Part shown: positions 33,956 through 45,753 of the stretch, one piece after another
How the letters are laid out: the number at the start of each line of letters is the position of its first letter
Position numbering within the stretch: position 1 is the stretch's first letter
From: Glycine soja
Lineage: Eukaryota > Streptophyta > Magnoliopsida > Fabales > Fabaceae
DNA length: 64,000 bases
Direction: 5' to 3'
NCBI RefSeq assembly: GCF_004193775.1
Contig: NC_041007.1
Span: forward strand, 25,899,561-25,963,560
Program-made: the position numbers and the translations under genes
The notes under the pieces: generated by a model
The model's database searches: none
The model's input: the letters and a program-made list of their open reading frames with translations, nothing else
Told to the model about the DNA's origin: nothing

Positions 33956-35822
33956 TGGTTGGCAGGACCGAACGGTCCACCGGGTTTTTCCACCTAAAAG
34001 GCAAACATGCTTTTTGTAAAGAAAAATAAATCATTTGCGAGAGCACCATATCTTAGAGAAACAATATACTTGTGCCAAGGGTAATCTTCCTTGTAATCGA
34101 GAATGAAGGGCAGGATGTCAACTTTTAGCTTTTAAATGAACATGCAGGGGAAACATCGGGCTAAGCTGAAAATAAATCACTCATAGTGTATAAAACTCAC
34201 ACAGGCAAGTGTTTTATCCTATTCCCAAACCATAATTGCACCATGACTCTATTTCGCACACGACTTCCTATCGAATCAAAGATCAAACGTACGATCACGG
34301 ACCAATAGGATTTTCTCGAGGGTAGTGTTTTTGGAGAGGAAGTTGGGTGTTTTGGTCTTTTCCTCTTTGTTCAGGTGGAGTGGGATATCGCCAGTCGAGA
34401 ACGACCTTGAATGGCAATCTGAAGGGAAAAGACACCAAAAATGGGTTTTCCTTTGCCGGCAGTCCCTTACCTTGCTGAAAATTTATCTGGTCTGAAGATC
34501 TTCCGTTCTCTTTCTTTCATTGATTGAGAATTGCCTCTTTTCCCTTTTTACTTCCTTTCGATCTTTGATCGGGAATCCTTCTTTCCTTTCTTTTGTTATT
34601 TTCTTTATTTTCATCTTTTTCTTTTTCTTTCTTTCCATTTCTTCCTTTTCTTTCTTTTCACTTCTCCTTCCCCATCCCTTTCTTTGGGAAATCGGGTTTT
34701 AGCATTCTATTCGCTCTCCCTTGAGGAGATTCCGCTGTCCTTTGCTTCGGGGAAGGAATGAGGATTCTTTTTTATAGGCCAATGTTCAAAAAGGTCTAAG
34801 GTTGTGTTTCAATGGGGTCTTTTATCGTGGGAACCCAATCTTGATATCTGGGGCGAATCAAATTTGGGTGTCAAGGTGTCAATTTCGGGCTGAACTTCCA
34901 TATTATTCCATAAGGCATGCGTGACAATGATGATTTGAAAACAACGTGCAAAATTAGTCATGGCTACAGCCAGGTGGGCACTCAAGCATCCCGTTTATGG
35001 CATTGTGATACTACGGTTGGGAATTTACACAAACAGACCCAATGTTTCCAAATTATGTTCTTTCATCAGTTCAATGAATTCATCCATTCTTATCTCGGTT
35101 TATTCCGGAAAATAAACTCTTAGCATCAGTCCCTTGTTTCCAGAAGATATGTTTGCTCTTTAAGAATGATTTATACTTCTTAACTATAACATGTCGACCT
35201 TTGCGGTCTTTCTTTCTTTTTCCTTTTTGTTTCATTTTTATATATTCACAAAATTATACACCTATGATCCTCTATGAAGAAATTTTATTTGTATATCTAC
35301 ACTCTTGTACATAACAAACTCTTTCTGTAGATGCATTGGAACTCTTTCTCTTTACGTCACATGGTCAAACCCTATTTACATTCAAAGCTCTTTTTCGTTT
35401 TTCTCCAACGCACACCTATGGTTCATACAAAAGTTTCTTTATATACACTCGTTGTTCACACACACAAGAATTTCTCTACACGTATTTTTTATAAAAACCC
35501 TTCTATGCACATTTTCCTTTTTCTTTATATACGCAGACATTTATTCACTACACTTCTCTCCTTTTTTTATCATGATTTTGGTTCATTTTATTTTTAGGAC
35601 GACGTTCCTAAAAATAAAACATTCTACGCGATTCCGGAATTTCTACAAACATTATTGACAATAATGAAACAAGTACCGACGTAACACTCAAACGATATGT
35701 ATGTACAAAACAAAAGTCAATCAACATGAAACAAACGTTAGTCCCTTAGTCAAACAAAAATAAGATGATATATAACAGGAAAAATGGAAACAAAAAGAAA
35801 TATGGATCAAGGGATCTCCCAA
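33956..35822 (-). other. Non-coding 3' region of the Tat-like element
   Basis: Between the tandem array and the accessory ORF. It has the 'cacaggcaagtgttttatcc' stretch shared with copy 1 (5935-5960), a TC-rich zone (34500-34690) and an AC-rich zone (35380-35560). Several frames of 60-117 codons occur but none resembles a known protein. Confidence 0.55.
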
Positions 35823-37082
35823 TCATGTGGCCCCGCTCCCTCCTAAGAAATCAAGTAAATCGGTCATCTCCTCGTCCTCGCAGGCCTCATCTGCCTCGTC
35901 GGGAGCCTCTGCTGGTGCCTCTGCTGGCGCCTCTCCTGCCCGGGCCTCAGGCCAATCTCCAGGCCATGCGACCTTTGCCCTGAAATGGTCCAGAGTAGGG
36001 CACGGAAAAGAAGTAAAACCCTGGCTCTGCAGGCTGAGGCTCAACTGGTAAAGACAATCATGGGTCTGTACATGCGCCCGGTGGTTGGCCGCCTGCTGGC
36101 GAACCAAATGCCGCAAATACTGCTCCGTATCAAACGATCCAGCTGGGCCAGCCTGATGAGGTGGTGGCGCGTCTGCGGCCTGCGGAGCATCCCCCTGGGC
36201 CTGTCTCTGTGTGCAATACTTCTCAATGAAAGCTCGGGTGATGGGCGGCCGAATCACCTTGTTAGGTGCGACGGGGACTCCGAACGACTGGCAGAGCCCT
36301 GTGATAAAAGCGGGAAATCCCAGGGCCCTGTTGGACTTATCCGGGTCCAGAGGGTGCCTGGTAGGTGCCATACCTTCAAATAGATAGATGGCATCAGCGA
36401 TTAACTGAGCCACGTGAATGCTCATCCGTGTCAGGACGGCGTACACCAGCTGACACTTCGGCAGGGGGAGGTCGGAATTATGATCGCTGGGCTGGATGTT
36501 GCTGAGCAGCAAAGTCATCCAGATCTGAGTCAGGGTGGTCATGTTGGTGCACATGATCCGCACCCGACTTCCAGCAGCAGTCCGGGCAAAATCCTGCCCC
36601 GGTATACATAGCAACTGGGCGATGGCCTCCTCATCGAACCCATCGGGCCGGTTCCTCCTCTGGCCACACTCGCATTCCTGGTCCTCTTCCAGCACTAAAG
36701 GGTATCCCAGGAACTGGCTGAGAGCATCCGCATCGAATGGGATCCACTGACCCCTCACCCAGGATCGCATATCTCGCACGCCCTCCTCTGTAGGCCAAGC
36801 ATTAGCATAAAATTCGAGGACTATGTCTGGGTCGAACTTGGCCATGGGGGTAACCAGTGATGCCCACCGTCGGCGAACTATCTCCTCCTAGAAGTCGGTA
36901 TACTCGTCGTCCCTGAGCTGGACGCGTCGCTCCCGGAGAAATGACCATCCCTTGATGGCCTCGAAGCGCTGCTGGTGCTCAGCACTCTTAAAATGGTGGC
37001 TGTCATATTCGGGAGCGGAACTGGTTCCTTCAGCCGCTTTATCCTTCCTAGATCTCTTTGAGGCAAGCTTCCTCGGGGCCAT
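35823..37082 (-). pseudogene. Accessory ORF of Tat-like element (PF20167-like), one stop (copy 2)
   Basis: The frame starts MAPRKLASKRSRK at 37082 and runs to 35823, about 419 codons, with a single in-frame TAG at 36888-36890 where copy 1 has Gln. Blocks: basic N-terminus, 'RFEAIKGWSFLRERRVQL', 'IVLEFYANAWPTEEGV', 'WVRGQWIPFDADALSQFLG', 'IWMTLLLSNIQPSDHNSD', and an acidic C-terminus. It lies downstream of pol in the sense direction, about 1.9 kb from the integrase end. GC content is clearly higher than in its surroundings, and many CpG are kept. Function unknown. Confidence 0.8.
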
Positions 37083-39026
37083 TTCCCGCGAGAACAAACA
37101 TTTAGAAGTTAGTTTTACAAGATAATTCTTATCTTAATGCAAAAAATGTCATGCTAATCCCTCCGGTTTAGAACGAACTCATGCGCACGTTTAAAGTAAC
37201 ACATTTATGCACATGCATATGTGTAGAATATCCTACTATTTATATCAACATAGAGGCCATCCAACACATTCTAATTGTCATACATATATATGCATTTGAA
37301 AAGAACACACATTCTCACGCTCAAGGCATTGCGCCAAAATTTACACTTAACTATGTCCTAAACATTTGCTATCACAAACTACCTACACACACTCGAAATA
37401 TATATACCATACAAACTTTCATTGTTTCACTCACACTTATGCATATTGGCAAGCTATTTACATTATGCACATACTTGCATTCAAAAGGGAATCTCGTGCT
37501 ATCATACATTCATTTAGGAAGCGACCTCAATATTCATTCACCCTTTGCAAAGAATTTCATGCCCCTTATATTTACCTATGTATACACACTATTGCAAGGT
37601 GTTTTCCACGCTACCTCTATGCAAAGTATCAAACATGGGGCAGCCCAAATTCGAGCAAAAACTCTCACAAGCAAGTCCTAATTTTCATGCTTTTCTAATT
37701 CTAAAACCAAATTTTGGATTCCTAGCCATAAGCATGTTTCCTTGCATTGAAGCTACAAGTTTGGGTTCCTAAGCTTGGAATTGCATTTAGGCACCTATTT
37801 TGAATCTCCTATGTTGTACCTACATATAAGAAACAGTCCCACTCTCCCAATTTTACAAAATCATATTCATATATCATTGGGGCATTTCACCGAGCACTTG
37901 GTGGGCGCATGTTTGGACATAAATTGCAAGAGGATGGGGGCAATGTGGCATGCCCCATTGCTTCAGAAAACAACACAGGCCTAAGGCCTTCTCACACAAA
38001 TCCTCAACTCAACAAATCAAGCATCAAAGCAACCCAAAACTGCCTCACAAATATAAGCACGTTCTCACAATTTAGAGCACCAAAAGATGAAGAAAACACA
38101 TCAATGGGAAGCTAAAAACTCAAGGATTGAATACTTACTTGTTGGAGTGAGTAGAAACACCAAAAATGAAAGCAAAATGCAACCAAAAGTGGCTTAGGGG
38201 AGCAAAAACCGCAAGCCTTCGTGAGTCCTCTCTTTTGAATGAGGGGGGGGGGGGAGTTTTTGGATGCAAAAAACGTTCCCCTCCCTCGTTTTTATATTTT
38301 GAATGCAGGGGTTGCTTGCCCAGGCGAGCTAACCAGCCAAATTTTTTTTTTGGTGGTGGCATTAACCATGCCTCCCCCCCCTCTTATGGGTTAGCGTTTT
38401 GCCTACTTGAACCTACTTAAGTTAGAATTAGGCGTCGATTACTTATTTAAAAACAAACAATAGTAGTGAAATGCTGCGAATTCAAAGGATACTAGGCTGC
38501 CTTGCAGCGACGTTCTCCGCTGGCCCAACGCTGGGAAGGGGTGACGATTGGTCGGTCGCAACCCTATCCTCCATTTGCCCCCATCCCTAAGTACCTGCAA
38601 GCAGGAGACAAACAATATGCGGCCAATCGTGACCGGTCATCATCTTACCTTGGTTGATTTTTGCCATCGACTTGTCTTGACTTCTGACCGTGGCCTGAGA
38701 CGATTCTGCTCCTTGCTATCACAAGATATGCATGTGCATGTGCTTGTATGAATGTTTCTAATGCGATGATTTTCTTAGTGAAGGCTAGTTAAACTCAATT
38801 TTAAATAAGCGTTTGGGGCACCCCATGAACCGAGCGAAGAGGGCTCAGGTTATAACAAACTAAAACACAAGGTTTGAAACCAAAGGGAGGACTGAAACCT
38901 CGCCCATCTTTTCTTTTCAAAGAAACGAGACAAATACAGTGAATGGGAATCCCTAGAAGAAACCAAGAAGAACGAGAAAAACTCAGAAATAAAAACATGC
39001 AACGGTCCTCTCGATTGCCCCAGACT
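37083..39026 (-). other. Spacer between Tat pol and accessory ORF
   Basis: Non-coding. It includes a 12-base G run (38243-38254) and a region near 38490-38560 with 'aggctgccttgcagcgacg', which parallels 9530-9580 of copy 1. Short frames (37181-37681 and others) have no recognisable similarity. Confidence 0.5.
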
Positions 39027-41202
39027 TCAAGCGTAATATCGTTTAATTACATTGGAGTTCACAGGCGAGGGCAGCTCCTCGCCATCCATGTGGGTGAGTA
39101 TCAGAGCACCCCCCGAAAAAGCTCTTTTCACCACGAAAGGTCCTTCATAATTCGGGGCCCACTTGCCTCGATTATCTTTAACAGCGTGGGATATTTTCTT
39201 CAGCACGAGGTCCCCCTCGTTGAACTTGCGCGGGCGTACCTTCTTGTCGAATGCGTTCTTTATCCTTCGTTGATACAGACGCCCATGGCTCATGGCTTCC
39301 AAACGCTTACCTTCAATAAGGTTAAGTTGGTCGTAGCGTGCTTGAGCCCATTCTGACTCTTCTAGGCCTGACTCCGCTATTATCCTCTGAGAAGGAACCT
39401 CTACCTCAAATAGGAGCACTGCTTCCATCCCATAAACCAAGGAATATGGCGTTGCCCCAGTAGAAGTTCATACCGAGGTTCTATATCCGTGCAGGGCGAA
39501 AGGCAACATCTCATGTCAATCTTTGTATGACACTGTCATCTTCTGAACAATCTTCTTAATATTTTTATTCGCAGCCTCTACAGCCCCATTCATCTTTGGC
39601 CGATAAGGGGTGGAGTTATGATGCTGGATCTTGAAATCCTCGCACATTTCCTGCATCATCTTGTTGTTCAGATTGGTGCCATTGTCAGTAATGATCTTCC
39701 TAGGGAGTCCGTATCGACAAATCAGCTCCCTCTTGATGAATCTGACTACCACACTCCTCGTGACATTAGTATAAGAAGCTGCTTCTACCCATTTGGTGAA
39801 GTAATCTATCACCACAAGAATGAAGCGGTGACCATTCAACGCTTTGGGTTCGATGGCCCCAATGACATCTATTCCCCACATGGAAAAAGGCCAAGGAGCG
39901 GACATAACATTCAGAGGATGTGGCGGAACATTGACATTGTCCGCGTATGCCTGACATTTATGACACTTCCTTACATGAGCGCAACAATCGCTTTCCATAG
40001 TGAGCCAGTAATAACCGGCCCTAAGGATTTTTCTGGCCATAGCATCCCCATTGGCATGTGTCCCAAAGGAACCCTCGTGGATCTCCTCAATCATGAAGTT
40101 CCCCTCTTTGGCATCTACGCATCGTAGGAGGGTCATGTCGTGGTTCCGTTTGTACAGGATGGTACCACTTACAAAGAAACCAGTAGCCAATCTCCTCAAC
40201 GTCCTTTTGTCATTGTCAGAAATCCCTGGTGGGTATTCTTTGTTCTCGACATACTGTTTGATGTCGAAATACCACGGTTTCCCATCCCGCTCTTCCTCTA
40301 TTGCATAACAATATGCCGGCCTGCCTTGAGATTTGAATTCGATGTACGGCAGATCCCCTTGTGGGGCAAGTTGAAACATGGATGCCAGGGTGGCTAATGC
40401 ATCAGCCATTTGATTCTCTTCCCGAGGTATGTGGTGGAAAGAAATGTCGTCAAAGTACTTGGCTAACCTCAAGATATGAGTTTGATATGGTATCAACTTC
40501 GGATCCCTAGTTTCCCATTCTCCTTTCAACTGGCGTATCACCAAAGCTGAATCTATATACACCTTGAGTAGTTTTAGATCAAAATCAATGGTCGCCTGAA
40601 CACCGAGGGCGCATGCTTCGTACTCGGCCATATTGTTGGTACAATCAAAACCTAGCCTAGCCGTGAAAGGAATACACTGATCATCCGGGGATACAAGGAC
40701 TGCCCCTACTTCGTGGCCCAAAGCGTTAGATGCCCCATCGAAGCAAACAATCCATTTGTCTATGTCCTCGTGCGTCCGCTTCTCTTCAAACAGGGCCATG
40801 ATATCTTCATCTGGGAACTTAGGGTGCATCGGCCGATAATCCTGGAGGGGTTGCTGGGCCAAATAATCCGCTAAGGCACTTCCCTTTACCGCCTTTTGGG
40901 TGACGTAAACGATATCGAATTCAGATAATAGTACCTGCCACCTAGCGATTCGTCCCGTGAGGGCCGGTTTCTCAAAGATCTATTTCACGGGATCCATCTT
41001 GGAAATAAGCCACGTGGTATGGTTGAGCAGGTACTGCCTAAGCCGATGTGATGCCCATACTAGAGCACAACACGTCCTTTCCAGCATTGAGTAATTCATC
41101 TCACATGTAGTAAACTTCTTGCTTAGATAGTAGATGGCTTGCTCCTTTTTCCCAGCACGCACCCCATAGATTCGTCCAACACAGTCATGTACAGGAAAAA
41201 TA
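39027..41202 (-). pseudogene. Tat/Ogre-type pol, C-terminal half (RNase H, second RNase H, integrase)
   Basis: One frame on the minus strand apart from point stops and a small deletion. From the 5' side: the end of the reverse transcriptase-linked RNase H (KEQAIYYLSKKFT), a second RNase H (DGASN, MAEYEACALG, DSALVI, ADALATLA), the zinc-binding HHCC part (CHKCQAYAD), the integrase core with its three acidic residues (GIDVIGAI, ITDNGTN, GAVEAANK) and the C-terminal domain ending KRYYA. The extra RNase H marks the Tat clade. Stops: TAG just above 40980, and TGA codons near 39524 and 39469. Reverse transcriptase and everything before it are missing; at 41203 the viral palindrome begins. Confidence 0.85.
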
Positions 41203-41739
41203 TAAAATATGATGAACCCGTAACTCTTTATTTTTTTTTTAAAAAAAAAAAGAACAACGTCCTTATTAGTTTTCTGGATATTAAGCTGAGTACTGAAGAT
41301 CGCAAACTGCCCACACTTACTTTTGGGTCTTATGTAGATCTTATTTTCCTCCAAGCACCAGCCTAACCAAAAAGGACCTTCATAGTTTTTCAAAAACAAT
41401 CATCAAGGGCACACCTTTGCAGGCTTACCAATCCCAGGTTTTCGAAAAACAGGCAAAGGAAAGAAAAAAAATACTATTTAAAAGCAGTAGGGTTCTAAAT
41501 CATATTCGCATTTTCCAAATGAAGATAACTAAGGCCCCTTGAGGGTGCCTTCACAAGAATTAGCCAGACATAGTGAGATTCGTACTTACATTTTATTGGA
41601 GAAAACTTTTGGGGTAGGGGAAGAGATGCAGAAAAGAACTTGATATTATTGCACAGACAACTATTACAAGCTTCTCTTACTAAGTTTCTTTCTCTCTCAC
41701 TATTGGGTATGGTCTTGTTCAGCGTGTGTTCAACTGAAC

Positions 41740-41770
41740 CTTAACACCCTTTATATAGAGAAAGTTTACA
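41740..41770 (-). promoter_or_regulatory. Viral promoter TATA region, left arm
   Basis: On the minus strand 'ctctatataaagggtg' mirrors the right-arm element at 48701-48716. It lies about 200 bp downstream of the end of the transactivator-like ORF, as the main intergenic promoter of caulimoviruses does, and would drive transcription leftward into the Tat pol remnant. A T11A11 palindrome lies at about 41229-41251. Confidence 0.65.
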
Positions 41771-41961
41771 TAACAAGACAAAACCCCTTCAGTCAAGAAC
41801 AGTAACATTACCATTCCTTTACTCTGTCACAGGGTTGTCCTTTACAGATACTTTTATTACAGATAAGCTCCATGTCTAATCTTATGCAATAGTAAAGATT
41901 CCTGCCCCTTTTCTTTTTTTAAAAAAAAAAACTTTTTTCTTTGGGCAGGATACATTTGTCA

Positions 41962-43454
41962 TCAACTCTTGCTTGCTTTTGTAATCGTAACATCTTCTTC
42001 ATCTTGGATATTTCCAGAACAGAAAATGTCAGATGAATCTTCCATTGAAAGATTAGTAGAAGGGAAAGGAGGAGTTTGTTGACCATGGCACCCACTGGCT
42101 TCATAAATTTCCTTGTCTTTTTTCTCTTTCTGGAAGAACTGAACTAATTTGTTGTTGAGATCCACCGGAAAGGGAATGAAAAATTTTCCATTGTATAAGG
42201 GCAAGAAGAGTTTTGTATCATGAGTTTCTTTTATCAGATCAAACTCACGTTTGTCTTCTTCTGAGAAGAACCAGTGATAGCCCTGAATTTGTGCCCTCAT
42301 CAGGCTGTACTGGTATTGTGTATTGCCTTGTACATCCCAGCTCTCATATTCATCATTGAATAGGCAGGGATAATCTCTATGATCCTCTGGTAAGAGTTTC
42401 ATAACATGGCAAGGATAATTCTGAGCAGTGAAGTTGCTCGGGCAGGTAGTTATCTTGATGGCAATGTAGTCCATCATTTCTGCCTGGATTAAGTTTATGG
42501 CCTCATTGATTGAGGGATTAAATCCTTCGAATCTATCAGATGGAGGAATCAGGATTGATTCCAAACATCCATAGTCCAATAGACTTTTTGCAGAAATTGT
42601 TAGGTCTTCATATCCGAAAGATTTAAACTGGTCCATGTCTAGCCTGGCTTTCCTAAAGAGGAATTTTATTTTGCAAGGACAATTGGTTTTGTCTTGGCAA
42701 TATGGGGTTTTATTAATACATACAAATTTTTGGTTAAAATAAGCATGTACACCTATGTATAGTCCCGGGATTTGGGTTTGATTATTGTGTACCTTAAACA
42801 ATAAACTTTGTATTTTCTTAAAATTGTCTAAGTTTAGGTCATTTGTTGAGCCTGGGGTATTTGGGCTGACTGTGTCTTTGTAGGTCTTTTGGCTGGTCTT
42901 GGTTTGGCCAGCGTTTATGATTATGGTTGGGTTTCTTGTTCAAGAGACCTTTTTATTTTGTTAATGTCTGTGGTATTTAATTCAAGGGCTTTTTCTGCTT
43001 CTTCCCTTGAATAGAAACCTTTGTAGATTGGGCTTTGAATATCCTCCTTTGCAAGGCAAAGGTCTTTGAAATTGGTATAAACTCCTTTATGTGGTCCTGA
43101 TAACAGGACAAAAGCTGTATAGCCTTTTCCAGAAGGAGAGGCTTTTGTAAGAAGAGGAACTCCTTGGTTATCTGCAATGCAAAAATTGTATAGAGCACAG
43201 ATGATACCCTTTTTTACTGAACAAACAAATTGCTCATTATTATTTGTATTTTTGGGAATATTCCAAATATTATCAATAAGACAATTGAATTTATCATTCG
43301 CAGCTTCTCTACCAGGGTAGTGAAACTCATTTGTAAGTACCGGCAATTCTTGATTACCGAACTTCATCTTCTGCTTTATGTTTTGGTAGGAAACCTTACA
43401 AGGTTTCATTTTGTTGTATTCCTGCAAAACGAGAGAGGATATCAGCCGCAACAT
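41962..43454 (-). pseudogene. Viroplasmin/transactivator-like ORF, left arm
   Basis: The first part (43454-42921) overlaps the end of the reverse transcriptase ORF and contains the viroplasmin domain at about 43140-42990 ('HKGVYTNFKD' then 'IYKGFYSREEAEKAL'), which in caulimoviruses belongs to the translation transactivator and inclusion-body protein. A one-base difference from the right arm shifts the frame near 42910-42920, and the rest continues as a separate frame, 42801-41962, with a Cys-containing segment (CQDKTNCPCKIKF). Host-side role today is unlikely because the frame is split. Confidence 0.82.
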
Positions 43455-44702
43455 TTTTTACTTCTTTTATGTGTTCAAAATTTATTTTTATTCCATTATG
43501 ATATACATATTCTTGGAATAAAAGCCATCTTTTGTGAGGTTTTTTATCAGTATTTATTTGTTGACTACCATAAGCGACTATTGCATCACAATCCGTTCTT
43601 ATGGTGATTTCGCTTTTATTGATTAAGAAGAGTTTAAATCCTTCTAAAGCATTTATTACAGCATTTACTTCATAGTCTGTAGATGTTGAGTATACCTGAG
43701 GTTTTGTATGATATTTTCCTGAGGCATATCTGCAAATTTCTTCATCATGAATCTTTTCATATTTATTTTTCTTTTTCTTTAGGATGGCTCCCCATCCTTG
43801 TTCACAACCATCACTTTCTATAACTAAATAATCAGAATCTAATGGTAAAGACAGATATGGCAAGTTATTAACCATTTCTTTAATCTTTTGAACTAACTTT
43901 ATATCCTCAGTATTGAATTTTCTTTGTCCAGTCAAAGATGTTTTGTTATAAAGAGGGGCTGTATATTTTCCCAGGTCTTTGATGAAATTTCTTGCATAAT
44001 TAAGCAGACCTAGGAAAGCTCTTAAGGTTTTTATGTCTTCCATTTTGTCTAGGAAACTAAGGATTTTTTGAGATATATGAGGTTGTAGCCTTATTTTTCC
44101 GTTTCCTATTTCTGTTCCTAAAAAGGAAATATGGGTTTTACAAATTTCCATTTTTGATTTTGAAATAATCAACCCAAATTTTTCAAATAAATGAAGAACT
44201 TGTTTGAGATGCAAATAGTGTTCTTCTTTAGTTTTTGAAAAGACAAGTGCGTCATCTATATACGTACAAGTGAATTCTTTGTAATTTCCAAAAATATTAT
44301 CCATTTTTCGTTGAAAAATTTGTGGCGCATTTTTTAGTCCAAACGACATTACTTTCCATTCAAATAATCCTTTTGAACAAGAAAATGCAGTCCATTTTAT
44401 TGAATCAGGATGCATTTTTACTTGGTGAAATCCTGATTTTAAGTCAAATTTTGAAAACCAGTTAGCTTTCTGTATCCTATTTATTAACACATCTTTAGAG
44501 GGGATAGTATATCCATCTATGTGAGTGTTATCATTAAGCCTTTTGTAATTATAGACCATTCTAGGCTTTCCTCTTTTTTGTTCTGAGTGTTTATTAACAA
44601 TGAAAGCGGGGCTTCTATGAGGACTAGTGCTGGGTGCTATAACTTTTAGATCTAATAGGATTTTTATGTGGCTTTTGCATTCCTCTTGTTCGAAATTCCC
44701 AT
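43396..44702 (-). pseudogene. Caulimovirus-type reverse transcriptase-RNase H, left arm
   Basis: Open frame 44559-43396 (387 codons), preceded in the same frame by further reverse transcriptase sequence back to a TAG near 44703-44706. Visible blocks: 'FSKFDLKSGFHQVKM', 'FGLKNAPQIFQRKMD', the catalytic 'YIDDALVFS', then RNase H with 'ESDGCEQGWGAIL', 'STDYEVNAVINAL', 'RTDCDAIVAYG' and 'NVAADILSRF'. Catalytic residues seem kept. The upstream protease is not present in this arm: homology between arms stops at 44888. Confidence 0.88.
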
Positions 44703-44888
44703 ACTAAATATCTTTAGTTTTAATTATTAGATCTGGGTTTATGATTTCTAGTTTGCATATAACTGGGTCTTTTTCCCAATATTTTGTAGGGTCTTCTCCT
44801 ATTATGCTAGTTTTATTTAATCCATCTATAATTTGTTGTATATTATCAAAGGTTATAATTTTATTAATTTTGATAGATTTGTAATCAG

Positions 44889-44980
44889 TAATAGGAGAAT
44901 TTATTTTAACTAAAATTTATAGATGGATTAAAATTATCAAAGGTTAAAATTTATTTTACACATTTTAGTTAAAATAAATT
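44889..44980. repeat. Centre of the viral palindrome with a small nested inverted repeat
   Basis: The 18 bases at about 44899-44916 (aatttattttaactaaaa) recur as their exact reverse complement at about 44963-44980. A short copy of 'tagatggattaaaattatcaaaggtta' type sequence from the arm lies between. This looks like a join made by template switching or end repair where the two viral pieces met. Confidence 0.75.
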
Positions 44981-45753
44981 TTCCCAAAATAAATAAATTT
45001 AAGCAAACTAAAATAATTTTGCAAGCCTTGGTAGATATTGGTTGTTCTTTTACTTCTATATGCCAAAGTGTTGTACCTCAGCAAAATTGTTTTAAAAGTA
45101 ATATAATAACCAAAACTAGAACAATGTCTGGAGACATAATAACAAATGATACAGAAACACGAAATTTCACTATCCAATTATCCACAAATTGTGAAATTTT
45201 CGGTAATAAAATTTTTATAAATAAAGCAGACGTAGTGGACTTACGACCTGCTAAAGAAAAAATGATTTTAGGACTTGATTTTATTATACATAATAATAGA
45301 TCAATTACTATTACAAAAGATTACATATTAATCTCTACAAACTCACAAATGTCACCAATAATAGATGAAATCTCATCAGAGTTACGAACAAAGCGTGGTG
45401 ATGCCCCCACCAATGATAAACAATGTCCTTGTGATATACCCGGTAGTTGTAAAATAAAAGAATCAAAAAATCATAGCAATATAGAAACATGTGACACATC
45501 TCACGATTTTTACTATGAAAGTATTTTAACTGAAACAAAGTTACAATATGAGTTATCTGTAGCAGAATCTGATTACAAATCTGTCAAAATTAATAAAATT
45601 ATAACCTTTGATAATATACAACAAATTATAGATGGATTAAATAAAACTAGCATAATAGGAGAAGACCCTACAAAATATTGGGAAAAAGACCCAGTTATAT
45701 GCAAACTAGAAATCATAAACCCAGATCTAATAATTAAAACTAAAGATATTTAG
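44974..45753 (+). pseudogene. Caulimovirus-type protease region, right arm only
   Basis: The frame is open from about 44932 on and in the protein reaches 'QALVDIGCSFTSICQS' at about 45021-45066, a retropepsin active site with DIG in place of DTG, followed by 'MILGLDFIIHN' at about 45262-45294, the usual second protease block. It ends at the TAG 45751-45753, after which reverse transcriptase continues in the same frame. The upstream coat-protein part of the viral genome is absent, so the N-terminus is a truncation and not a natural start. Confidence 0.8.

Noticed and set aside
35305..35658. Frame of 117 codons rich in Phe and aromatic residues
   Set aside because: It derives from an AC/TC-rich non-coding stretch in the Tat 3' region; hydrophobicity comes from base composition.
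37181..37698. Two long overlapping plus-strand frames (166 and 110 codons)
   Set aside because: They lie in the spacer of the Tat element opposite to its coding strand, and the translations are low-complexity with many His, Tyr and Ile from AT-rich DNA.
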